Notes: generated by a model from the sequence alone, not told the origin. Numbered from the stretch's first letter, positions 6,948-14,976 are shown. The stretch is 20,585 nucleotides of DNA from an uncultured Prevotella sp. (GCA_900543155.1 UQQN01000039.1:1-20585), one strand, 5' to 3'. Numbers and translations are program-made.

Positions 6948-7013
6948 GATGACATTCCGATATCATTCCGAAGGAATCCCGAAGGCATTCTGACAACATA
7001 CAGATGACACATC
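6948..7013. repeat. Degenerate 11-bp periodic array, GA..CATTCC type (6 units)
   Basis: Six 11-nt units follow without gaps: GATGACATTCC, GATATCATTCC, GAAGGAATCCC, GAAGGCATTCT, GACAACATACA and GATGACACATC. All begin with GA, and the first four share an ATTCC-like end. The phase differs from the CGCT block, so the two are not one continuous array. Confidence 0.65.
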
Positions 7014-7266
7014 ACAACAAAAATGAGGCTAATTTTTAACCTAAATAAAACCAACCGTTCCATCGACGTAATTTCTATCCCTCGCCCCTAAAAATTCACA
7101 TAAAGATGACTTAATGACCACGTAGTAAATGTTAAGCAATACACTACATGGCCATTTGTCATTTTATTTTTACACGCATGTGGCAGTTTCAACTGTGAAC
7201 AGTAGTAGCCTGTTCAAATTCTGCTAAAATCATGCATCATTTCAATACTTACGAACTTATGGTTTA

Positions 7267-8349
7267 TTAAAATCTAATTTCTCCACTACCCGCACAAATG
7301 CGTCCATCAGCAGTGTATAGCACACCAAATTGTCCTGGAGCAATGCCTTGAATGGGGGTGGGCGAAGTGATTAGCATACGACCATCGGGCTGTCGCGACA
7401 TGTGACCAGGACGAGGACGCTCTGTATGGCGAATCTTAAAGAGTACATCCACTTCGGTGGCACCCTTCCAAGGGTCGGCAGTGATAAAGTGAAAACCTGT
7501 GAGGTGGAACTCATTGCCATAAAGTCCGTGACACGACTCTGTGTGCGACACATAGACAATGTTCTTTTCTATGTCTTTATCGGTTACAAACCACGGACCA
7601 CCACCTAAGCCCAAGCCCTTGCGCTGACCTACGGTATGGAACCAATATCCCTTGTGCTTGCCAATGATGCGACCAGTTTCGCGCTCAACGACATTGCCCT
7701 CACGCTCGCCAAGCAATATGCGAAGGTATTCGTTGTAGTTTATCTTGCCCAAAAAACAAATGCCCTGACTGTCACGACGAGTTGCAGGCGCCAAATGTTC
7801 GGCTACAGCAATATCGCGCACCTCGTGCTTAATTAAATGACCAATGGGGAAACACAACTTTTGTGCTTGCACGTCTGTGAGCTGCGAAAGAAAGTCTGAC
7901 TGGTCTTTCACAGGGTCGGGAGCTGGCGCTAAATAAAGCTGACCATCGGCATCGCGATAAGTCTGTGCATAGTGTCCGGTAGCAATGTAATCGTAGGCAT
8001 AGCCTGCCTTTTCCTCGAATGCACCAAACTTAATAAGGCGGTTACACATCACGTCGGGGTTGGGCGTGAGTCCACGCTTTACACGGTCAACGACATAGGC
8101 TGTGACACGATTGTGATACTCTTGTTGCAAGTCGATAATCTGCAAGGAGAGTCCATACTTTTTGGCGGTGAGTGTAGAGAGTTCTATATCCTCCTCTGCC
8201 GAACAACTGGTTCCTTCGCCTTGCATGCCAATTTTAATATAAAACAAATCGGGTTTTAATCCCTGCTGACACATCAAGTGGCAAGCTACAGCACTGTCTA
8301 CGCCACCCGAAATGAGCAATGCATACTTTTTAGTTTTGTCTACTTCCAT
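7267..8349 (-). CDS. mnmA: tRNA-specific 2-thiouridylase MnmA
   Basis: A 360-residue ATP pyrophosphatase-type enzyme that by homology adds sulfur to C2 of wobble U34 in tRNA-Lys, -Glu and -Gln, giving the s2 part of mnm5s2U. The PP-loop SGGVDS is at 14-19. The two catalytic cysteines are visible: Cys102 in NPDVMCNRLIKFG and Cys198 in SQGICFLG. The RRDSQGICF segment and the WFHTVGQRKGLGLGGG stretch near 240 are characteristic of MnmA. The C-terminal beta-barrel domain is complete and ends in SGEIRF. ATG at 8347-8349 follows a TAACTTTG box by about 58 nt. The gene is divergent from parC and is followed by the long gene-free region, so it appears to be monocistronic. Confidence 0.95.
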   Translation of the reverse strand: MEVDKTKKYALLISGGVDSAVACHLMCQQGLKPDLFYIKIGMQGEGTSCSAEEDIELSTLTAKKYGLSLQIIDLQQEYHNRVTAYVVDRVKRGLTPNPDVMCNRLIKFGAFEEKAGYAYDYIATGHYAQTYRDADGQLYLAPAPDPVKDQSDFLSQLTDVQAQKLCFPIGHLIKHEVRDIAVAEHLAPATRRDSQGICFLGKINYNEYLRILLGEREGNVVERETGRIIGKHKGYWFHTVGQRKGLGLGGGPWFVTDKDIEKNIVYVSHTESCHGLYGNEFHLTGFHFITADPWKGATEVDVLFKIRHTERPRPGHMSRQPDGRMLITSPTPIQGIAPGQFGVLYTADGRICAGSGEIRF

Positions 8350-8407
8350 ATTTTAAGGATATGTGGTTTATTAAGGGTGTGAAGAATTTTACACCTACTT
8401 AGCGAGG

Positions 8408-8415
8408 CAAAGTTA
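8408..8415 (-). promoter_or_regulatory. -7 box of mnmA
   Basis: TAACTTTG on the minus strand, identical to the -7 boxes of metY, parC and pgi. It leaves a leader of about 50 nt that contains a short GGTGT/ACACC hairpin. The -33 element is not clear. Confidence 0.55.
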
Positions 8416-8523
8416 CGATTTTTGTAGCACAAATCATCCCCTAATAAAAGGTTTTACACGAAAAGGTGCCAAAAGCGTTCATTGCACGTCAAAAAAAATG
8501 ACTAACTTTGCTTGCGAAGTTAG

Positions 8524-8592
8524 GCTGCACCTCAGCAATAAAATAAAAACCTAAAGATTTTTTTCTGTTGCATTCGGTTTGCACTAACTTTG
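8524..8592 (+). repeat. Promoter-bearing dispersed repeat, copy 1
   Basis: Runs from GCTGCACCTCAGCAATAAAA to GGTTTGCACTAACTTTG. It is nearly identical to copy 2 downstream except in the middle, where the dyad is damaged (CCTAAAGA and a short deletion in the T-rich arm). It ends exactly in a -7 box. Confidence 0.85.
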
Positions 8593-8606
8593 CTTCGCGA
8601 AGTTAG

Positions 8607-8678
8607 GCTGCACCTCAGCAATAAAATAAAAACCTAAGGATTTTTATTTTCTATTGCATTCGGTTTGCACTAACTTTG
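8607..8678 (+). repeat. Promoter-bearing dispersed repeat, copy 2
   Basis: Same element as copy 1 with an intact central dyad, AAAATAAAAACC-TAA-GGATTTTTATTTT (8623-8650), ending in TATTGCATTCGGTTTGCAC and the -7 box TAACTTTG. This is the copy nearest parC and probably supplies its main promoter. Confidence 0.85.
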
Positions 8679-8732
8679 CATTAAGTTTATTTTTGAAGCA
8701 ATCTACCCCCTGAAAAATGTAACAACCCCACA

Positions 8733-11420
8733 ATGAGCGACGATATTAAAGATAACGAACACATTGACTACCAACCCGCCGAAGTGAAGAGCGAGGATGG
8801 AAAGTTGCAACTTACTGGCATGTACCAAAACTGGTTTTTGGACTATGCCTCGTACGTAATTTTGGAGCGTGCCGTGCCACACCTTGGAGACGGCCTTAAA
8901 CCCGTGCAACGACGTATCCTACACTCTATGAAACTACTCGACGATGGCCGCTATAACAAGGTGGCTAACGTTGTAGGACACACCATGCAGTTTCACCCAC
9001 ATGGTGATGCCTCGATTGGTGATGCCTTGGTGCAATTGGGACAGAAAAACCTGCTCATCGACTGCCAAGGTAACTGGGGTAACATTCTTACGGGCGACTC
9101 AGCTGCAGCACCGCGTTACATTGAGGCACGACTCTCTAAATTTGCGCTCGATGTGTTATTCAACCCTAAGACCACTGAGTGGAAAATGTCGTACGACGGC
9201 CGCAAAAAAGAGCCTGTATCGTTGCCCGTGAAGTTTCCCCTGCTCTTGGCACAGGGCGCAGAAGGTATTGCTGTAGGTTTGTCGGCTAAAATTTTGCCAC
9301 ATAATTTTGGCGAACTCTGCGACGCAGCTATTAAATATTTGCATGGCGAAGAGTTCCACCTCTATCCCGACTTTCAAACGGGAGGCTCTATCGACGTGTC
9401 GCGCTATAATGATGGTATGCGTGGGGGCGCTGTGAAAGTGCGTGCGAAAATCGAAAAACTCGATAATAAAACGCTCGTCATTCGCGAGATTCCCTATGGC
9501 AAAACCACCTCTACGCTCATCGACTCGATTCTTAAAGCAAACGAGAAGGGTAAGATTAAAATTCGCAAGGTGGAAGATAACACGGCTGCCGAAGCCGAAA
9601 TTCACGTACACCTAACGCCCGGCACATCGAGCGACAAGGCGATTGATGCCCTTTACGCTTTTACGGACTGCGAAACAAGCATCAACCCCAACTGCTGTGT
9701 GATTGATGAAAAGAAGCCTAAGTTCTTGGCTGTGAGTGATGTTTTGCGTCGGTCGGTTGACAATACACGTGCGCTGCTCGAAAAAGAATTGATGATTCGT
9801 CGTGGCGAATTGATGGAAAGTTTGCACTTTGCCTCGCTCGAACGCATCTTTATTGAAGAACGCATCTATAAGGACCGTGCCTTTGAACAAGCTAAAGACA
9901 TGGAAACTGCCATTGCACATATTGACGCTAGACTCACACCCTTTAAGCCACAGTTCTATCGCGAAATCACAAACGAGGACATCTTGCGACTGATGGAGAT
10001 TAAGATGGGACGCATCCTTAAATTCAACAAAGCAAAGGCTGACGAACTCATTGCTCGCATGAAGGAGGAAGTGGCACGAATCGACAATGATTTGCAAAAC
10101 ATGGTCGAGGTGACATCGAATTGGTTCAAACTTATCCGCGACAAATATGCTGCAGACCATCCACGACGCACCGAAATACGCTCGTTCGACAATATTGAAG
10201 CCACAAAGGTTATTGAGGCTACCGAAAAACTCTATATCGACCGCGAAAACGGATTTATGGGTACGGGACTGAAAAAGGATGAGTTTGTAGAGAACTGCTC
10301 GCCCATTGACGATGTGATTATCTTCTATCGCGATGGTACATACAAGGTGACGCGTGTGGCTGACAAGGTGTTTATTGGCGAGACGGAACGTGCCAAGGCC
10401 GAACGCCGCAAAAAGGTTGAGATTATTCACATTGCGGTGTTTAAGAAGGGTGATAAACGCACCATATACAACGCTGTGTATCGTGATGGCGAAACAAATG
10501 CTTGCTTCATTAAACGCTTTAACGTGACAAGCATTACGCACGACCGCGAATATGACGTTACCACAGGAACACCTGGCAGCAAGGTGCTCTATTTCACCGC
10601 AAACCCTAATGGTGAAGCAGAAACCATTAAAGTTACTTTCAGACCCAACCCGAAGCTGAAACGCATTAGCATGGATAAAGACTTTGGCGAAATTCTTGTG
10701 AAGGGTAGACAGAGTCGTGGTAACTTGCTCACGCGCATTGATGTTCATAAAATTACACTTAAAGCGCACGGAGCTTCTACATTGGGTGGACGTAAGGTTT
10801 GGTTTGACCACGATGTGCAACGTCTGAACTATGACGCTCGTGGCGAATACTTGGGTGAGTTCCACTCTGACGATTATGTTTTGGTAATTTTGCAGAATGG
10901 ACAGTTCTATACCACGAACTTCGACCTAAACAATCACTACGAGCCTACGGGTATTTTACGTGTTGAAAAGTTTAGTGCCGACAAGGTATGGACGGCTGTG
11001 CTCTTTGACGCTGACCAACAAAATTACCCTTACGTAAAACGCTTTACGTTAGAGCGCTGTCAGCAAGCACGTCCTCAAAGTTTTGTAGGCGACAATCCTA
11101 ACACACGCTTTGTGCTGCTCACCGATCAGATTTATCCACGACTACTCGTAACCTATGGTGGCAACGACGACTTCCGCGACCCCATGGAGTTAGACGTGGA
11201 GGGCTTTATTGGCGTAAAGAGCTACAAGGCAAAGGGTAAACGTATTACCACATGCACCGTGCAAAGCATTAAGGAAATTGAGCCTACACGCTTCCCTGAA
11301 GCTGACACGGCTGAGGAGGAGTTCGACGAAAATGCGTTAGACGAATCTGCAGGCAACACACCCACCGAGCAAACTGAGCCTTCTTTGTTCGATGACAATA
11401 ATGCCACGGACGAGGCATAA
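8733..11420 (+). CDS. parC: DNA topoisomerase IV subunit A
   Basis: An 895-residue type IIA topoisomerase cleavage subunit that, with ParE, decatenates replicated chromosomes. The breakage-reunion domain starts near residue 28. The active-site Tyr129 lies in AAAPRYIEARLS after the Arg128 partner, and HPHGD is at 88-92. The coiled-coil tower and primary dimer region span about 330-480. A C-terminal beta-pinwheel-like region runs from about 530 to 860, and the tail is acidic (EEEFDENALDES onward). The length and the DASIGDALVQLGQ stretch fit the Bacteroidota topoisomerase IV A type rather than GyrA; parE is not adjacent. The quinolone-determining serine is Ala93 here, with Asp97 at the second position. 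A 417-residue minus-strand frame inside the gene is a codon-bias shadow. Three stacked promoters precede it. Confidence 0.92.
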   Translation: MSDDIKDNEHIDYQPAEVKSEDGKLQLTGMYQNWFLDYASYVILERAVPHLGDGLKPVQRRILHSMKLLDDGRYNKVANVVGHTMQFHPHGDASIGDALVQLGQKNLLIDCQGNWGNILTGDSAAAPRYIEARLSKFALDVLFNPKTTEWKMSYDGRKKEPVSLPVKFPLLLAQGAEGIAVGLSAKILPHNFGELCDAAIKYLHGEEFHLYPDFQTGGSIDVSRYNDGMRGGAVKVRAKIEKLDNKTLVIREIPYGKTTSTLIDSILKANEKGKIKIRKVEDNTAAEAEIHVHLTPGTSSDKAIDALYAFTDCETSINPNCCVIDEKKPKFLAVSDVLRRSVDNTRALLEKELMIRRGELMESLHFASLERIFIEERIYKDRAFEQAKDMETAIAHIDARLTPFKPQFYREITNEDILRLMEIKMGRILKFNKAKADELIARMKEEVARIDNDLQNMVEVTSNWFKLIRDKYAADHPRRTEIRSFDNIEATKVIEATEKLYIDRENGFMGTGLKKDEFVENCSPIDDVIIFYRDGTYKVTRVADKVFIGETERAKAERRKKVEIIHIAVFKKGDKRTIYNAVYRDGETNACFIKRFNVTSITHDREYDVTTGTPGSKVLYFTANPNGEAETIKVTFRPNPKLKRISMDKDFGEILVKGRQSRGNLLTRIDVHKITLKAHGASTLGGRKVWFDHDVQRLNYDARGEYLGEFHSDDYVLVILQNGQFYTTNFDLNNHYEPTGILRVEKFSADKVWTAVLFDADQQNYPYVKRFTLERCQQARPQSFVGDNPNTRFVLLTDQIYPRLLVTYGGNDDFRDPMELDVEGFIGVKSYKAKGKRITTCTVQSIKEIEPTRFPEADTAEEEFDENALDESAGNTPTEQTEPSLFDDNNATDEA

Positions 11421-11444
11421 TGCGATAAGTGTGCTCCACACATG

Positions 11445-11511
11445 ACAAGTCCGTTTCTAATGAATAGCTAACAAAAAATAGGATTAGCTTGTTCATTAGA
11501 AACGGACTTGT
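11445..11511 (+). terminator. Long inverted repeat after parC (probable terminator)
   Basis: ACAAGTCCGTTTCTAATGAA at 11445-11464 pairs with TTCATTAGAAACGGACTTGT at 11492-11511, extended inward by AGCTAA/TTAGCT with one bulge. The arms reach about 27 bp around a 12-nt A-rich loop. It lies 24 nt after the parC stop. The tail is only TCTATATGG, so termination may be inefficient or rely on stem stability. Confidence 0.6.
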
Positions 11512-11629
11512 TCTATATGGTACACACTTTCCTTCTGCAACAGACCTACTATCCTCAAAAAGAATAAACTTCGCACTTAGAATATTTCTATCTGATCCTC
11601 CCCACGGCTCATTTCCCCATAAATAAGGA

Positions 11630-11660
11630 TTGCACAAACGTGAGCAATGGCGTAATTTTG
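11630..11660 (+). promoter_or_regulatory. Promoter of TonB-dependent receptor gene
   Basis: TTG at 11630-11632 and TAATTTTG at 11653-11660 are separated by 20 nt, the expected -33/-7 arrangement. The apparent TTG start of the longer reading frame is this -33 element itself, so translation must begin downstream, at ATG 11693. Confidence 0.6.
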
Positions 11661-11692
11661 CACTCGAAAATTATAAACAACACACAAAAGCT

Positions 11693-14122
11693 ATGCTATT
11701 TTTACCCTTGTTTGCAGCCCTATCGCCAACCGAGGTCGTTGTAGACACATTGAAAAACTTCGACATTGAGGAAGCGGTTGTGGTAGCTTCGCCCAAAGAA
11801 ACAAAACAACTACGCAAACAACCACTTAGCGTGTCGCTATTCGATGCTTCGTCCTTGAAACACCGAAACGTAAGCGCTGTAAAAGATTTATCGGCATACG
11901 CCCCTAACTTTTTTATGCCCGACTATGGAAGTCGTCTCACTTCGGCTTGCTACATTCGTGGCATTGGCAGTCGCATTAATACCCCAGCCGTGGGACTTTA
12001 TGTAGACAATGTGCCTTATGCCGATAAGTCTGCCTACGATTTTTCATTTCAAGGCATTGAACGCGTAGACGTTTTGCGAGGTCCACAAGGCACACTTTAT
12101 GGACGCAACACCATGGGCGGATTGTTACGCATTTTTACTGCCAACCCCATTACACACCACGGGACAGACGTGAGTGCAGGAATTGGCACTGGATGGAAAA
12201 CAAGCAAAACAATGCTGCGTAATGCCTCGTTCACTACTTATTTACACCCCGCAGAACGCATGGGACTGAGCGTGGGCGGATATTACGAAGGTAAAGACGG
12301 ATTTTTTACAAACACAGCCAACCACAAAAAACAAGACAACAGCGAAGTCGGAGGTGGCAGATTGCGTTGGGCATGGCAACCAACCGATGTGGTTAAATTA
12401 GATTGGACTTCCTCTTACGAACAAAGCACTGAAGGAGCTTGCCCCTATTACTTGTTGGGCAAATCAAACACTTTTGCCGAAGGATTTGCCACAAGTAAGG
12501 ATTTTAACAATCAGACATTGGCACAAAATCGTCCTAGCACTTACAGACGCAAACTATTTAACACGGGCTTGAATGTTGAACACCGGTTGCCCCGTCTCAC
12601 ACTGAGTAGCATCACGGCTTTTCAGCACCTCAACGATCGTCTTTTTATGGACCAAGACTTTACGAGTGCCGACATCTTTTCGCTTTGTCAAAAACAAAAG
12701 ATGAGCACCGTATCGGAGGAGATTGCTTTAAAGTCGGCACCAGGGCAGAACAAGCGTTGGACTTGGACTACGGGAGCTTTTGCCATGTACCAATTTTTGC
12801 GCACAGACTGTCCGGTGACATTCTATAACGAGGGTGTAAATTACTTGAACCAACAAATTGGAAATGGTCTTCCTACGAGTCCGTCCATTCAAGTTTCATT
12901 CACAGGCAATGAGGTGCCTTTCACGGCAAAACTCAACACACCCAACTTTAATGCTGCGCTATTCCACCAAAGCACAGTGACGCTTGTTAAGAATCTGACA
13001 CTTACACTCGGACTGCGTGTTGACTACGACTCACGAAAACTCGATCTTACATCGGGCACTCCCACTGCCGAAGGTATCCCCTTTTACTTTGGCATGAGCA
13101 TGGGCCCCACCATGAGTTTTAACACCAACCTACATGCTGACCCTACGCTCAACGCATCGTTAGAACACAATAACTGGCAAGTATTGCCCAAAGCAGCACT
13201 TAACTTTACCTTGCCACGTCAACTCGGCAATATCTATGTAAGCGTTGCCAAGGGGTATCGTTCTGGGGGATATAACATTCAGTCGTACTCTGACCTTTCT
13301 CAACAATTATTGCGCAGAAACATGATGTTGGGCGTAAAGGATTATAGCACCCAAACCATCAATGCGTTACCCTATTTGCCCGAAAATATAAAGCAAGGTG
13401 CCATTGCTGGAATGACTGCAGTGCTCGACCGTGTAATTCCTGCTGAACCCAATGCCAACTCACTCTATTATAAGCCCGAATATACTTGGAGCTACGAACT
13501 TGGCATTCACCATAACTTGGCAGAAAAGGCTTTACAACTCGACTTGTCGACATTTTACATGAAGACGCGCGACCAACAAATTGCACGTTTTGCAGAGAGT
13601 GGAATGGGACGTGTAATGGTTAACGCAGGACGTAGCCGTAGCTTAGGAGTTGAAATGGGACTTCGCTCGCAACTCTGCGCCGACCGATTGAACCTTGCAG
13701 CAAGTTACGGTTTTACCAATGCCAAATTTACACGCTACAATATGGGTGTGAGCACCACAGGCGAAAAGGTGGATTATAGTGGCAATAAAGTTCCGTTTGT
13801 GCCCACACACACTTTTAGTGCTTCGGTTGATTTTCGCCAACCTTTACACGACGACTTTGTGCATGCTTATGCCATCGGTGCCGATGTGAAAGGGGCTGGC
13901 AAAATTATGTGGAACGAGGCAAACACATTCTGTCAGAACCTTTATGCTACCCTAGGCATACATGCTGACATAGAATTAAATAACAGCATTGTTTTGGGCT
14001 TATGGGCACGCAACCTCACAAATACACGCTATGCCACTTTTGCCTTCGACAGCATGAACAACCGCTTTGCACAATATGCCACACCACGCACATTCGGAAT
14101 GAACGTGAAATGGCATTTTTAA
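11693..14122 (+). CDS. TonB-dependent outer membrane receptor
   Basis: An 809-residue outer membrane beta-barrel transporter driven by TonB-ExbB-ExbD. After a short hydrophobic N-terminus (MLFLPLFAAL) comes EEAVVVAS at 26-33, a possible TonB box. A plug domain of about 35-150 contains RGIGSRINTPAVGLYVDNVP and the diagnostic VDVLRGPQGTLYGRNTMGG near 125-143. The rest is barrel strands, ending in VKWHF with the C-terminal Phe needed for BAM recognition. There is no CarboxypepD-like N-terminal extension and no SusD partner, so it is not a SusCD-type glycan importer. The substrate cannot be told from sequence; siderophores, heme and cobalamin are typical for this architecture. The signal peptide lacks the usual basic start, so the N-terminus is the least certain part. 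Confidence 0.85.
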   Translation: MLFLPLFAALSPTEVVVDTLKNFDIEEAVVVASPKETKQLRKQPLSVSLFDASSLKHRNVSAVKDLSAYAPNFFMPDYGSRLTSACYIRGIGSRINTPAVGLYVDNVPYADKSAYDFSFQGIERVDVLRGPQGTLYGRNTMGGLLRIFTANPITHHGTDVSAGIGTGWKTSKTMLRNASFTTYLHPAERMGLSVGGYYEGKDGFFTNTANHKKQDNSEVGGGRLRWAWQPTDVVKLDWTSSYEQSTEGACPYYLLGKSNTFAEGFATSKDFNNQTLAQNRPSTYRRKLFNTGLNVEHRLPRLTLSSITAFQHLNDRLFMDQDFTSADIFSLCQKQKMSTVSEEIALKSAPGQNKRWTWTTGAFAMYQFLRTDCPVTFYNEGVNYLNQQIGNGLPTSPSIQVSFTGNEVPFTAKLNTPNFNAALFHQSTVTLVKNLTLTLGLRVDYDSRKLDLTSGTPTAEGIPFYFGMSMGPTMSFNTNLHADPTLNASLEHNNWQVLPKAALNFTLPRQLGNIYVSVAKGYRSGGYNIQSYSDLSQQLLRRNMMLGVKDYSTQTINALPYLPENIKQGAIAGMTAVLDRVIPAEPNANSLYYKPEYTWSYELGIHHNLAEKALQLDLSTFYMKTRDQQIARFAESGMGRVMVNAGRSRSLGVEMGLRSQLCADRLNLAASYGFTNAKFTRYNMGVSTTGEKVDYSGNKVPFVPTHTFSASVDFRQPLHDDFVHAYAIGADVKGAGKIMWNEANTFCQNLYATLGIHADIELNNSIVLGLWARNLTNTRYATFAFDSMNNRFAQYATPRTFGMNVKWHF

Positions 14123-14225
14123 AGAAAGAGGCGAACGATAAAAGCCGATGACTTAACAATCGCAAAATGATTTATAGATAATCATAAAACAGTTTTTGAT
14201 TTTCCATAAACTGTAAAAAACCATC

Positions 14226-14262
14226 AAATCCGTGTACATTTTCCCATTATGTACACGGATTT
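14226..14262 (+). terminator. Perfect 14-bp hairpin after TonB receptor
   Basis: AAATCCGTGTACAT and ATGTACACGGATTT flank a 9-nt loop, then TATTGGTTTATAATTTTG. A second weak stem, ACAGTTT/AAACTGT, lies just before it (about 14190-14213). This is a clear transcription stop between the receptor and the LolA-like gene. Confidence 0.7.
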
Positions 14263-14275
14263 ATTGGTTTATAAT

Positions 14276-14306
14276 TTTGTAATTCGCTCGTTAAATACTA
14301 CCTTTG
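14276..14306 (+). promoter_or_regulatory. Promoter of LolA-like gene
   Basis: TTTG at 14276-14279, a 19-nt spacer and TACCTTTG at 14299-14306 make the most complete Bacteroidota promoter in the window. It lies 31 nt before the ATG at 14338. Confidence 0.7.
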
Positions 14307-14337
14307 TAGCGTATATATTACAAAATAGAGCACAATA

Positions 14338-14976
14338 ATGAAAATCAAACACATATTTCTTACCCTCGCTGCTGCTTGTGCCGTCAGCATTTCGGGATTT
14401 GCACAAACGGCACGTCAAGTATTAGACCAAACTGCTTCCAAACTTAAAAGTAGTGGTGGAATTGAAGCAACCTTCGAAGGCACACAGTTTAAAGGTCAGC
14501 ACGAGTCGGGCTCAACAGCTGGTAGTTTGCAAGTACAAGGATCTAAGTTTAAAATTTCGTCGAAACACATGACTACTTGGTTCGACGGACATACACAATG
14601 GACCATGCTTACTGGTAGCGATGAGGTAAATGTGAGTACCCCCACTGCTGCCGAATTGCAACAAGTTAACCCCTATACCTTCTTAAACCTCTATAAAAAC
14701 GGCTATAACCTGAAGTTAGCTAACACGAACTATCACGGTAAGCCTTGCCACGAGGTGCGACTTTTGGCACAGAACCACGCCAATGCCATCCAACTGCTCA
14801 TTGCGGTGATTGACAAACAAACCCATCTACCCTACTCCATCCGCATTAAGGATAATAAAGGAGAATGGACAAGAATTCGTGTCAATGGCATTCATACGCA
14901 TCGCAAATGGAACGATGCAAACTTCCGTTTCAACACCAAAGCACATCCTGGTATCGAGGTTATTGACCTGAGATAG
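14338..14976 (+). CDS. LolA-like periplasmic lipoprotein carrier family protein
   Basis: A 212-residue exported protein. The signal peptide MKIKHIFLTLAAACAVSISG ends with a likely cleavage after GFAQ at about 23. The mature part has the LolA pattern: ARQVLDQTASKLKSSGGIEA, then alternating beta strands such as GSLQVQGSKFKIS and TTWFDGHTQWTML, and PYTFLNLYKNGYN. LolA carries lipoproteins from the inner membrane Lol machinery across the periplasm. Bacteroidota generally lack LolB, and many carry several LolA-like proteins, so transport of lipoproteins is likely but not proven for this copy. Its own promoter precedes it. trxB follows after 78 nt without an obvious terminator, so the two may share a transcript. 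Confidence 0.75.
   Translation: MKIKHIFLTLAAACAVSISGFAQTARQVLDQTASKLKSSGGIEATFEGTQFKGQHESGSTAGSLQVQGSKFKISSKHMTTWFDGHTQWTMLTGSDEVNVSTPTAAELQQVNPYTFLNLYKNGYNLKLANTNYHGKPCHEVRLLAQNHANAIQLLIAVIDKQTHLPYSIRIKDNKGEWTRIRVNGIHTHRKWNDANFRFNTKAHPGIEVIDLR

Larger units (their letters stand above)
6380..7266. other. Long gene-free region with short-period repeats
   Basis: These 887 nt lie between the end of mnmA and the start of the chorismatase-like gene, both minus-strand. No reading frame with family resemblance was seen on either strand. The region holds the promoter and palindrome at 6404-6443, a triplicated 7-bp motif with an inverted partner (6583-6648), three 11-bp periodic blocks (6700-6797, 6824-6889, 6948-7013) and a 10-bp perfect hairpin (6910-6935). 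A small palindrome, GAACAG/CTGTTC, lies at 7197-7215. No clear mnmA terminator with a T tract was found close to the mnmA stop. Confidence 0.6.
8350..8732. promoter_or_regulatory. Divergent mnmA/parC control region with triple parC promoter
   Basis: This 383-nt gap has no reading frame worth calling. Toward parC it holds three TAACTTTG boxes at 8503-8510, 8585-8592 and 8671-8678, spaced 82 and 86 bp apart because the second and third come from tandem copies of a ~70-bp repeat. The first box has a TTG 18 nt upstream, preceded by unrelated sequence. The last box leaves a 5' leader of roughly 45-50 nt before the parC ATG at 8733. Confidence 0.65.

Noticed and set aside
6700..7013. CRISPR array
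   Set aside because: The units are 11 nt, degenerate and directly abutting. There are no 25-40 nt repeats with unique spacers and no cas genes.
7197..7215. GAACAG/CTGTTC hairpin as mnmA terminator
   Set aside because: The stem is only 6 bp and has no T tract on the minus strand, so it cannot be called a terminator.
9612..10865. 417-codon open frame on the minus strand inside parC
   Set aside because: It has no family resemblance and is antisense to well-conserved ParC sequence. Its length follows from the codon bias of the sense strand.
11284..11637. 117-codon minus-strand frame spanning the parC 3' end and the hairpin
   Set aside because: It runs through the inverted repeat and antisense to the parC tail, with no recognisable protein features.
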